The notes below the pieces were generated by a model. That model searched no databases. It was not told the DNA's origin and saw only the letters and a list, made by a program, of their open reading frames with translations. A stretch of DNA of 64,000 bases from Physcia stellaris. Its lineage: Eukaryota > Ascomycota > Lecanoromycetes > Caliciales > Physciaceae. This document shows, piece after piece, positions 45,881-55,998 of the stretch (position 1 is the first letter of the stretch; each line of letters begins with the position of its first letter). Location of the stretch: assembly GCA_018902385.1 (NCBI GenBank), contig JABSSW010000002.1, forward strand, positions 682,001-746,000, in the 5' to 3' direction. Both the position numbers and the translations under genes were made by a program.

Positions 45881-45970
45881 TCAAACCTTCTTCCCGAAAT
45901 ACACACGACCAAAAGATCCACCACTAGCATCTTTCTTTGCGCCTAGGTTGACCAGCGTGCCTGAGATTAG
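45881..45970 (-). other. Possible fifth, C-terminal exon of the two-RRM gene
   Basis: Behind a CAG acceptor (45973-45971) lies an open frame of 29 residues beginning LISGTLVNLG, with AKKDASGG and ending FGRVYFGKKV, then TGA. It is Gly/Lys-rich and looks protein-like rather than random. It could join exon 4 at a GTC-type donor near 46023 or 46026 (phase 0 both sides, intron of 53-56 nt), replacing the short tail that ends at 45994. GTC-starting donors are used elsewhere in this window (CPA1 intron 4). Confidence 0.35.
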
Positions 45971-45993
45971 CTGCGAGTCTTCCCAATGCGTAC

Positions 45994-47222
45994 TTAAGCG
46001 GCAGGAGGATCGTTTGCTTGGACGACGCCATTTTCGGTCAGGGGCTCGGTTCCAGCAGCCTCGGGGTCGATGTCCTCCTTGCCTGGGCTGTCAATAGCGA
46101 CCTTGACAGCAATTTCACGACCACGGATTTCTTTGCCGTTCATTTCGGCGACGGCCTTCTGTTGCAGCTCTTCCGAACCAAGAGAAACGAATCCGAAACC
46201 ACGACCCTTACGGGGCTCATTCCGAGCGAGGAGCTTCTTCACCATGAAGCGAGGGATAGGGCGAAGAGCAATCTTGGCATTGAGAGGGTTGTAAGCCTGG
46301 AAAAGCTCCTTGAGCTAAATTTTGACACCATTAGTATAGTCTCACAGCAAGATCAACTGAGCAGATTTACCTCGTCCTCGCTAAGGTCATAAGGAAGATT
46401 GGCGACCATGACCTTGCTCTTAGATGGGATACCGTCCTCCGGGGGTCCACGCTGGCGTTGACGAGGAGCACGAGTTTTATCATCAGTAGTGCCCTCAGCG
46501 GTTTGCTCGGCAGCTGGAGCAGCTCCGTTGGTGGTCTCTGCGAGAGGCGCAGCTTGGCCTGGAATGTTGGTGGGAGTTTCTCCAGTCGCTTGTCGCTACA
46601 GCACCAGACAGTCAGTAAAGCGCAACTGATGCTTTGAGGGACCACCTTACGCTACGTCCACCTCGGCCACCACGGCCTCCACGACCGCGGCCTCTGCCAC
46701 GTCCTCGGCCTGAAGATCGACGACGGCCTTCACCACCACTTACCCCCTCACCGCCGCTGGCAGCAGCCTCGGCCTTCTCGGCGGCAGTCTCAGGCTTTCG
46801 GGCTAGTTGAACGGAAACCTTACGCTCAAGGACTTCCTTTCCGGAGAGTTCGCCAATGGCCTTTTGAGCTTCGTCGGCGGTTGACAGATCGACGAAAGCG
46901 TAGCCCACAGGACGGGTGGTGCGAGGATTGGTCGGGATTGAGGTGGATTCACTAGGAAGAAGGGATCAGTAAGGATGGGCAGAGGAAGCATGGTTTAGTT
47001 CACATACATTGAGTAGCCCGTGAAGAATTCCTTGAGATCCCCCTCAGTGGTCGCATATGCGAGATTTCCTATGTAGAGACGACGACCCTCGGCAGCACTA
47101 GCAATGACTGCATCGTTCTCAGCAGCATTGATAGGTTCTCCGCCAGTAACATTGTTTGCCCCAGTAGAAGAGGCAATGTGGGTATTGGCCAAGGAGTCGG
47201 CAACGTTATCGACAGCAGACAT
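45994..47222 (-). CDS. RNA-binding protein with two RRM domains and an RGG box
   Basis: Exons 47222-47008, 46951-46651, 46595-46371 and 46314-45994; 353 residues. RRM1 spans about residues 47-130 (RRLYIGNLAYATTEGDLKEF as RNP2, then GYAFVDLSTADEAQKAIGEL as RNP1). An RGG-like linker follows (RGRGRGRGRGGRGGRGG). RRM2 starts near residue 225 (KVMVANLPYDLSEDE/LKELF, then GRGFGFVSLGSEE). The RGG/two-RRM pattern is found in fungal hnRNP-like mRNA-binding proteins acting in export or translation. The C-terminus may differ: the frame ends with ANDPPAA at a TAA, but a plausible further exon lies downstream. The gene is divergent from TAH18. Confidence 0.88.
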
Positions 47223-48158
47223 AATGGTAGGGGTTTTGGTTTGGGTTTGAGCTTGACTCTGCTGGGTGTTGATTGCTTGAGGAAGGCTTGGTTGATGCCT
47301 TGTGGAAATGACTTGATTGAGGGGGTTAAAGGGTAGCTACGTGCCCTAGAAGAAGAGACTGGGTATTGAGAAAGGGGTTTGTTGACGCTTGATCAGAGTC
47401 TTGGTTGTTTAGTGTAGAAAAAACCAGAAGGAAGGAAAAGGACAAAGAAATTTGAGATGAAGTACGCTAAGATGGCAACCGAGGTTGAATCGGGACTAGC
47501 CTGGATTGCGGAGAGTTGGCTTGCGGATGAAGAAATCGTCACCCAAGGAAGTCACTACCCTGATTAACCTGGACTTCATCTCTCCTGCTCCAAAAACAGA
47601 TCCAAGTTCCGTTCATATGTGCATGTCATTGTCAGGTTCAACATCACTTATGACAATACTTAGTGGATGATGATTCATCCGGCTGGAGGAATATGTGATG
47701 GCTTTTGCCACTGCTTTCACTCAGAAGCATCCACTTGACAAATTCATTCATCAGAGACAAATTTGCTCGCTGAATCATACCGATCAAATTGTAGGCAATT
47801 ATAGAGCTGTTTCCATATTCATATGATCATCTGCAGCACAGAACCGACGAATTTTATTTTTATAAAAAATACTTCTTTGCGTCACTTATCTTTGTTTAGA
47901 AGGAGTAAATCTTGGAGGCGGGTAACAGAATCAGCGATGGAAGGAGCTATTGAAATAGTGTTGAAACGTTCCATATAACCAAGAGATATCTGGGCGTACT
48001 TTCCGATTGAAGACAGTTACTTGCCCCCGACGAAATCAGTGCCCAAGAGTCTACTGGACTCACGGTAGGCCTAGTTGGGGACAACATCAAACGACTCAGA
48101 GTCTTGAAACCTTGCTCTCATCAAAGAACAAGCAGACGACTCTGTCCGGAACAAGTGA
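47223..48158. other. Divergent intergenic region between RRM and TAH18 genes
   Basis: About 0.94 kb shared by two promoters. The RRM side has a long leader rich in TTGG/GAG; the rest is moderately AT-rich. No further gene. Confidence 0.5.
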
Positions 48159-50254
48159 ATGATGAAAAATCGGTCTGCTCTTATACTCTATGGTTCAGAA
48201 ACGGGAAACGCGTTTGACTTTGCGCAAGAGGTGGGTCGCATGACTGAACGTATACATTTTTGGACAAACGTGACCTCTCTTGATGCTATTGGACTGGTCC
48301 GTATCTGGGGACACATCCACTATTATCGATGTTTCGTTGACAACCAAACAGTCTTCTCTCTCGGAATACTCAATTGTGATTGTTGTAACCTCGACTACTG
48401 GCCAAGGCGATCTTCCAACCAATGCTCGTAGATTTTGGAGAAGTCTACTTCGACGCAAGTTACCGCCAACATACCTAAAGGATGTTCGCTTCACTACTTT
48501 CGGACTCGGAGACACCTCATACCCACAGTACGTCTTCGCGAAAACGTGACTTGAACTCTATGTCTGATCAAGGCATAGGTTCAATTGGGCTGTACGGAAG
48601 ATACACAAAAGACTTTCCCAGCTAGGTGCCCAAGAGTTTTACCCTCGAGGTGAAGCTGACGAGCAACATGAGGAAGGGTGAGTCCAAATCTCCATTGGTG
48701 TGTATCAATTTGTCTGATCATTTCCTAAGACTTGATGCGGGTTTCGTCCCATGGATGACAGACCTTCGGCGGCATCTGCTTGAAGTTTTCCCCTTGGATG
48801 ATGGTGTGATTCCTATTCCAGAAGAAGTTCCGCTTCAGCCTAAATGGATTCTCCTTCCCAAGGAAATGAGGTTGAGTGAACGTCAAGACACGTCTTCGAC
48901 GAACGGTGCCGCTGTAGAAAGCTTAACTGAGCAGTCCTCACACAAACAGGTCAACGGAGAGAATAGCGTTGACCAGCAACATGGCATGGAACGTTTTGAA
49001 GTTGTCCTGCAGAAGAATCACAGGGTGACCCCTGATCTTCATTGGCAGGACGTACGACAGCTTGAGCTCACAAGCCTGTCAACTGCCGGCTATGCTCCTG
49101 GCGACGTACTTACAGTATATCCTAGAAACACCCCCGAAGACGTTGATACGCTAATTGATCTCATGGGCTGGAATCCAGTTGCTGATCTAGAAATCTACTT
49201 GGCTCGCAACGATGCATCCAATGAACATAATCGCTATCCACCGACTCCAATATCTCTTGAACATCAAATATCACCTCTTACCTTACGACAGTTACTAACG
49301 AACAATCTGGACCTTAATGCAATCCCTAAACGATCCTTCTTTTCCTCGATAGTCCACTTTACAGATGATTCGATGCAGAAAGAGCGATTACTCGAATTTG
49401 TCAAACCGGAGTACATTGATGAATTATACGACTACACAACTAGACCACGACGGAGTATAGTTGAAGTTCTGCAGGAGTTCGATACTGTAAAGATACCCTG
49501 GCAATGGGCGACAAGTGTACTACCAGAATTGCGAGGCCGTCAATTCAGTATCGCCAGCGGCGGGCAGCTCAAGACTGATGCTCTAGGATACGCACGCTTC
49601 GAGCTTCTTGTGGCCATCGTACGATACAAGACTATAATAAAGAAAATCCGGGAAGGAGTTTGCACTCGCTATCTTGCAGCACTTCCTGAAGGTTCTTCTC
49701 TTGAGGTTGTGTTGCAGAGAGGTAGTCTAGGTGTATCAGAGGCACAAGCGAGTCGCCCTTTAGTGATGATTGGTCCAGGCACGGGGATAGCGCCTATTCG
49801 ATCTTTAATCTGGGAGAGGCTCCAATGGGTACAGAAAACACAGACTTTATCACAAAATCTCAGCGAGGCTTTAACCGTTGAAGAGCCCAAGGTAGGGCAG
49901 ATGGCTCTTTTTTTCGGCTGCAGAAAGAAAAATGCCGACTGTTTTTACCAAGAAGAATGGATACGGCTACAAAAGTATCTGCCCCTCGAGGTCTTTACAG
50001 CATTTTCGCGTGAACAAACGCATAAGGTCTATGTGCAGGACTTGATCAAGGAGCAATCGGGACTTATCTATCGCTTACTGTATGAGTCCCAGGGCATAGT
50101 CTATATCTGCGGCTCATCTGGAAAAATGCCCAAAGCTGTCCGCATGGCGCTGACGGAATCCTTCGTACAATGTGGCAAGATGCATCAGGGAGACGCTGAA
50201 GCATATTTGCAGACTATGGAGAAAGAAGGAAGATATAAACAGGAAACTTGGTAA
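48159..50254 (+). CDS. TAH18: NADPH-dependent diflavin oxidoreductase (TAH18/NDOR1)
   Basis: Exons 48159-48296, 48352-48527, 48579-48677 and 48730-50254; 645 residues. The N-terminal flavodoxin domain binds FMN: ILYGSETGNAFDFAQEVGR, VTSTTGQGDLPTNARRFW, FTTFGLGDTSYPQFNW, YPRGEADEQHEEG. A linker and an FAD domain follow (RQFSIASGG), then the NADPH domain (VMIGPGTGIAPIRSLIWERL, FFGCRKKNADCFY, VYICGSSGKMPKAVRMAL). This matches the family that donates electrons to Dre2 in cytosolic iron-sulfur protein assembly. Intron 1 has a rare GTCCGT donor. The start could be either of two consecutive ATGs. Its stop lies only 40 bp from the stop of the NRK1-like gene on the other strand. Confidence 0.93.
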
Positions 50255-50294
50255 CGCATGAGGTACAATCCAGAACCCACGCTGGCATCAACAC

Positions 50295-51578
50295 CTACAC
50301 AAAATCGTACAGCGCCTTTCGAACACGTCCAAGCCAGCCGTGATTGCAATCACACGCTTCGTACTTTGTAAAGAAAGAATCTTCCGGGTCGATCTCCCCA
50401 TCTTGTGCAAGGTCTCTCGTGGACGCCTCCTTCCCAGCTTCCAACGCTTTCGGGATACAGGCCACAGCCCATCTCAACATCTGCTCAACTTCCATGTCAA
50501 GTTGCGGTTGCATAACAATCCCGAGCCTCTCCCATAAACCCCAAAATGGCACACCCTCAACATCGTCATTCTCAAACAGAGCCTTGTGTTCATTCACATA
50601 GTTCGGCCAAGCGATCTCGTCGAAATACCTCTCGGTAGTCCAGAAATCACCATACCAGTTCTCTTCCTCCTCCTCTAGTGCATATTCCGGCTTCGCAAAT
50701 CGACTTGCTCTAGCTTGCTCCTTCCTTACTCTCAGGAACAGTTTAATGTCAAGCAAGTCTCGTATCTCAGGCTCATTATACAGCAGAAATCCATACACGA
50801 TGCCCACAACCTGACCATTCTGCAAGACTGCCGACTTAGCCAACAGTTCTTTGAGCTCTTCCACTATTTCTGGCGCGACGAAGGAGGCTGCATGCGCCTG
50901 CTGCTCATCATCTACCCCGTGATGGTCGTAGCGGTCGCTGGGGAGCTCACCCGTCCGTTTCGCAAATCTAAGCACCCGAGCGAGAGCGGCAATGTCGAGG
51001 GCGTCGCGGCAGTCTCTGTCCATATTCCCAGAGGCGTTTTGGGCTAGATAGAGCGTCGGGAGGAAGAAGTCGTTAAGGTTGATGATAAATGTTGGTGTTG
51101 TGGGCGGTAAGACCAGAGCTAGGAGCTGCGCGAGTGCGGATTTGCCTGATCCAGAGGCGCCGGCGATACCAATGAGTATGGTTGGCGGCCTGTCGGTTAC
51201 GGGCTTTGGCGAGAGGAGTGTGAGCGGTGGGGCTGATGCTGAGGTTTCTTCTGCTTTGATATCGATAAGAGGATCATCAGGAGGCAGCTCCTTCGGCGCC
51301 TGGACATCAGCATTCGCAGCATCTTGGAGCGCCATCGTCTCCGCCGGCTCTGTCGGCGGTAAAGGGATTTCCGCTGGTGCTGCTCCGGGCCTTGCTCCTG
51401 TCAACGTATTTTCTGCAGAGAAGCTTGCGGCCGGGACTTCGTGAGTGGTCTTCAAGGAATCCGTTGTCGATTTTCGCGTCTTAGGCGGTAAGGGCGGAGT
51501 TCCTACAACAGGCGATCTTACTGGGGTTTTGGATCGTTTTCGAGGGGCGCCTATCAGGTCATCGAACAAATTAGGCAT
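50295..51578 (-). CDS. NRK1: Nicotinamide riboside kinase-like protein (NRK1), with an N-terminal extension
   Basis: A single-exon frame of 427 codons. Residues 1-130 are Pro/Ala/Ser-rich and disordered-looking, which is longer than in yeast Nrk1. The kinase part begins with a P-loop (IGIAGASGSGKSALAQLL, about residues 136-153), then NLNDFFLP (substrate/metal site), the lid-side element DIAALARVLRFAKR, GIVYGFLLYN (Walker B-like), LFLRVRKEQARASRF and WPNYVNEHKALF. These follow the uridine-kinase-like NRK fold that phosphorylates nicotinamide riboside to NMN in NAD+ salvage. A short acidic tail with cysteines (YEACDCNHGW) ends the protein. The substrate could also be another nucleoside; the NRK call rests on the family pattern. 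Confidence 0.85.
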   Translation of the reverse strand: MPNLFDDLIGAPRKRSKTPVRSPVVGTPPLPPKTRKSTTDSLKTTHEVPAASFSAENTLTGARPGAAPAEIPLPPTEPAETMALQDAANADVQAPKELPPDDPLIDIKAEETSASAPPLTLLSPKPVTDRPPTILIGIAGASGSGKSALAQLLALVLPPTTPTFIINLNDFFLPTLYLAQNASGNMDRDCRDALDIAALARVLRFAKRTGELPSDRYDHHGVDDEQQAHAASFVAPEIVEELKELLAKSAVLQNGQVVGIVYGFLLYNEPEIRDLLDIKLFLRVRKEQARASRFAKPEYALEEEEENWYGDFWTTERYFDEIAWPNYVNEHKALFENDDVEGVPFWGLWERLGIVMQPQLDMEVEQMLRWAVACIPKALEAGKEASTRDLAQDGEIDPEDSFFTKYEACDCNHGWLGRVRKALYDFV

Positions 51579-52501
51579 ATTTGTAAATGATTGCTCGCTG
51601 CTTGCTTTGAAGAAGAAAGAGAAATAAGAAATGACTGCAGTGATGAAGACCTTAAGAAGCTGTTGATGTGGGCAAACTGCGCGTCATCGATTTGCGAGTC
51701 ACGAGTTCACTGACAACAAAGAGTGCAGGCTTCTGAGTCTTGCGGTGAATGTTGTGCTGCGCGGAGCTGCAAGTCATCTATTTTCTACTTGCCTCGAGCA
51801 TTCGCTCCTTCTGCGTGCGCTACTTTAAATCATTTATCAGTCGGTTTCGGTAACGAGCATAGCAGGGTCTTCTGGAAGAGCTTGTTCTACTTCTAAGGGA
51901 AGCACACCGCCACTATGTGCTATTTTCGTCTCAGCGCTTTATATATTTTCGAGATTTTCTATTTCTTTCTCTCTGCTTATCTTTATAGCTAAATGGAGGC
52001 CATGTGCGTGGTCTCGCGGTTACTTATCACTTCATTCCTGAGGGTCTCCGTCTCCTATATCTTCTCTTTTCAGCGGTATGCCGTATACATGTTACAGATC
52101 AGATTTATAATCGGCTTTAGGTCATAACCTACCCGCCGTTATCATCACCACCAGGCTTACTATTGTATCGGGGTCATAGCGCTTGCGAGGTAGTGCCTAG
52201 GCGCAAACTACATAACTAATTCTTATACACAAATCATGCCTTTACACGGTAAAAGGCTAACCCACCGCCTTTCAAACAAAGTTTCAACAGATATTTTACG
52301 TCGAACTAGATTTTTGTTGAGTCACACATCGCAATGGCTCGATCGCAGACGAATAGTCATGGCCCATATATAATGGCCTCTTCTACGCTTCCTTTTCTTT
52401 CTAAATCTCAAATCTCAAGGCCTTTGCTACCACTTGATAAAACATCTTCAAAATCACAACGTGAGTAGTATCATGAATCCTTGTGACATCACTAACACTA
52501 C
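51579..52501. other. Start of the AT-rich island; NRK1 promoter
   Basis: The first few hundred bases hold the NRK1 promoter. From about 51.8 kb base composition shifts to AT-rich. The ATG at 52334 with a GTGAGT donor at 52461 could be a first exon of the SNF2 relic, but the joined frame stops early. Contains the first copy of a 17-bp repeat (52144-52160). Confidence 0.45.
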
Positions 52502-53406
52502 ATGATCAGAAATTCGCCCGCCCAACAATCTCCAAAGCCTCCAGCTCCAAACGACAGTAACCGCACTCGTTCGCCTAACCACGTCCTACGCGTGCTAGCT
52601 GACTTTCCATATCTCATCAGTTACGTATATGATGATGACGGGGTGGAAGTTGAGAGCTGCTTCACGCTTAAAGACATCAAGACAAGAAAAGACGTGTTCC
52701 TTAGCCACCTGAGAGAAATTCTAGACTCGTCCCGGAAATACGAACATCTGTTGAGCATCATCGATGGCAAAGCCGAAGGAAACTATCAATCTCAAGACAA
52801 GCTCGTTCTCGGCAGCGCTCATCCCATGATCGTGTTTCTGATTAAATCGATATGTTTATCTTTTTTTACAAACAAGAATTACTGACTGCATTTATGCTCA
52901 TCAGTTTATTGATGTGATCTTCCTATATTCGATTAGTTCATGAAACTGACTCATCTGTGATATTCTAGAATCTGGACATCGATGCTTCCGAGTTTGCCAT
53001 CGAGGATTTCACCGCTGACATGAATATCCCGACACGAAATTGATTGCAAACAGTTTTCCAGGAAGAGCCGGAGACTTTAGATCAACTTCAGCCAGTACCC
53101 ACAACCGATCAAATTCCTCAAATTCTTGTCGGCACGTCTCGCGTTATGAGAGTTGATCTTACTCTGCATAATGCCGCTCATCTCGTGAAGTTCGATGTGG
53201 ATTGTTTGGACGAATATGATCGCCAAATGATCAAGCGCATTTGACGCATCGGTCAGCAGCGAGCTTGCTATGTTTGACGGTACTTTACAGCTGATAGCAC
53301 GAAGAAGGTGTTGATAAAGATGCGACAAGAGCTTCGATCTGGTATTGTGCATGAGGCGTACAAATTGCCGAGTTCAGATTACGATTTTGAAGACGGAAGC
53401 GATTAG
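52502..53406 (+). pseudogene. Decayed SNF2-family helicase, C-terminal domain relic
   Basis: Two pieces: 52502-52885, with DSSRKYEHLLSIIDGKAEG and DKLVLGSAHPMIVFLIKSI, and 52970-53406, with QILVGTSRVMRVDLTLHNAA, HLVKFDVDCLDEYDRQMIKR, RIGQQRACYV and RYFTADSTKKVLIKMRQELR. These match helicase motifs IV-VI of SNF2/Rad5-like ATPases: the re-anneal strand, GTSRVxGxGLxLxxAxxVxxFD, and the Arg-finger motif QxxxRxxRIGQ. The frame is broken by TGA codons at 53041, 53242 and 53275 and has no clear N-terminal half. It is a non-functional fragment of a gene related to the SNF2-type genes found expanded in some fungi. Confidence 0.75.
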
Positions 53407-55710
53407 GTATCAACGAGATTCGTGTACAATGGATGGATCGGGTGCTGCTTGAATTCGGTTACCAATGCGATGCTTTCTAGCTTGAACTTCAGGGGTCAAT
53501 ATAAAGCTCGGCGCAGTCTCGAACTTGAAGCTTGACTTTGGTTGCTATCGTGGTCTTACTGTGGCTCTCATCGTGGCTCTTATTTTGCCCTTAACATGAT
53601 CGAACGTTTCAACAAGCGATTGATGCGCTGTCGCCCTCAATCGAAAATTTGGATTTCGACGCAATGTACAGGCGAAATCGCGAAGCCTACCACCAAGCCA
53701 TTGCTTGTTGCGAGATAAAGAAGTTAGCTCAGCTAAGCTCCAAGCAGCAATGCAAAATATTGATTATGATAATCACCACCAGGCTTACAACAATGCTGTT
53801 ATAGAACACCAACCCGGGTAGTCCTAAGCATAACGACGCTCACGACAGCTGAGGCATGCCTTGAGGTAAGGCATATGTATAATGCGAACTTTAGCTTATC
53901 TGTCTTTTAGCTTCGTATGCAGTTTTCGTCGGTTTCATGTCTTCCTCTTACTGATACCATTCACGTCTACGGCAAGCAATCGCTCAGTCTGAGCTACTTT
54001 GATCTTTGGGAATGAGATTGCCTCACAGAGTGTCTAAGTCAATGAGAGCTCTGACGAAGGAAGATCGCAGTAAGTGGACGAGAATGACAATGAGAGCACT
54101 AATCGTACATGTTCCGGCTTGCTCAAATCAACATTTTACTTTAACATTCTTTCGAGTCATCTCACGTTCCCAACAAATCTGGTACCTACTATATAAGACC
54201 TGCCAGGCCTGCCTCAAAAATGACATAACAGTTTTTGATCGCTTGACCTCCGAAGTTTTCGCTAATGTCTGCGCGATCCTCTTCTGCATCGGTGATTTCG
54301 GCATCCTTCTGGCTAGCGACCATATCACTGGCGATAACTATCTCAGCTGTACCTCTCTGAATAGGCAGGATCAAAGGTGATCTGTCTGCGCTCCTTGATA
54401 TTACTTTTGATCAGAGGAGCAATGTGATCGCGAACTGTCTTCCCACATACCTCCATTGTTCTTGTTTTATTTCCCCGGTATCTAGCAAGGGGGTAGCCTT
54501 CCTCAGCGTCTGACCTAGAGAACCCTTCTCTGGCCTTCTCCAACGTCTATCGCAGGAAGACCTTGATCGAGTCTGCCACCAATGGGTTCCGGAAGCTTTC
54601 TTCAGCAATATGCATATAATGTCACTTGTCGAGATTCTATTGACGGTGTGGCAGATGATCGGAGATCAGCACAAAGCAATAATTTTTTGCCAAATCCCTT
54701 GCGCTGTTATCATGTATAAATTAACATTTACACGAAGCGTTTCTTTAATACACGTTCAATAAAATGAACAACGAAAAAGCTTTTAGCTATCTCCGTCAGG
54801 CAACTACACTCAGAACAGATCTCAGCACAGCAAGCTCTGATACAGGAAATGTTCAATAAGATTTAAAAGAACGCAATTATTTTTGTCACCACCTTTGGTA
54901 GCAGGTGCACGGGTTGGAATTTTTCAGGAGAGGTGTTGGCATGTGCATGTCTGCGAATGTGCATTTAAAATTTCGATCCAAGCACTTATTCGCATTCGAT
55001 GACTGATCAATTCTGTCAAAGTGATACATCCCTTTCATTATGTTATCGAGGGAACGTTCTGATCCTTCAGTGTTGTCAAAAACATCAAAAAGTGCATCCC
55101 TGAGACATCCGGGCTCCTCTCAAGAAAATTTCTTTGAGAACGCTGAGGACGAATATAAGGGAGAAATCGATATAGAAAAGTGGGTATGGTGTGACGGTCA
55201 GCTATTTGACGCTCATGACCCGCATGTGATGAGTCTCGAATCAAAAGCACTCTCTCATGTGTAACTGCTTAGGAAGATGATGGAAACGCACATGGGAGAG
55301 CATATCGACACACAGATTTTGTTCCGAAACATCCGCTACCTATACAAAGTCGTCGCACAGCTTGGATTCTGGGGTATGCTGATCAATGGCACACAAACAG
55401 ACATCTTCGACTAGGGCTCTTTCCGCACCGCTTCAATTAACTATGACATCTCAATTAGCTCTTGCCTCTCCCTAAAACGCCCTCAAATAGTCTTCTTACA
55501 ACTATGTCTTCCTTTCTCTTTACACGTCAGACTCATTACACCAGCATTCCCTGAAGACCATACATTCAGATGAACGTAATGCTTAAAACCGACCATAGCA
55601 TTCAGTGTCCAAATATCTTCAACTAATACCGCTTCCACGGAAACGCCGTCCACTGCCTCTCAAGACTCCCGTGTCGAACATAAGTGTGATCACGATCACG
55701 ACCTCGAACA
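53407..55710. other. AT-rich island, no intact gene
   Basis: About 2.3 kb of AT-rich DNA with only short frames. On the minus strand, 54608-54189 contains overlapping fragments (SNIKERRQITFDPAYSE and DAEITDAEEDRADISENFGG) that could be pieces of one decayed gene, and on the plus strand 55040-55264 has an acidic 74-codon frame. Neither is recognised. Second copy of the 17-bp repeat lies at 53773-53789. Confidence 0.5.
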
Positions 55711-55998
55711 TCAGGTATTAGTGCAACCCACCGTGGTGAATCAGAGCAACGAGTTGAGCACAGACAATCTCCCACAATGGATCAAGGAACGTTCAGGGGT
55801 GCTTCTTACCCTAGGCCTTGCATACATGTTCAGCATAAGCACGGCCACAATCAGTCAGTATCAGTCCAGCCCACTGCGATTAACCAGAAGCAACGCTTTG
55901 AGCACTGATACTCTACCGAAATGGCTTTAGGACCGGTCAGGGGTGCTTCTGACTCTGGGAATAGCCTACGCTTTCGCACGGACCCGCGTGGGAGAAGC
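55711..55998 (+). repeat. 144-bp (48-codon) diverged tandem duplication
   Basis: Two adjacent units of 144 bp (55711-55854 and 55855-55998) encode related peptides: NELSTDNLPQWIKERSGVLL in copy 1 and NALSTDTLPKWL-stop-DRSGVLL in copy 2, both followed by TLGxAYxF. The period is a multiple of three and the reading frame is kept, apart from a TAG (55928-55930) in copy 2. That suggests the DNA was once coding. No family recognised. Confidence 0.7.
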
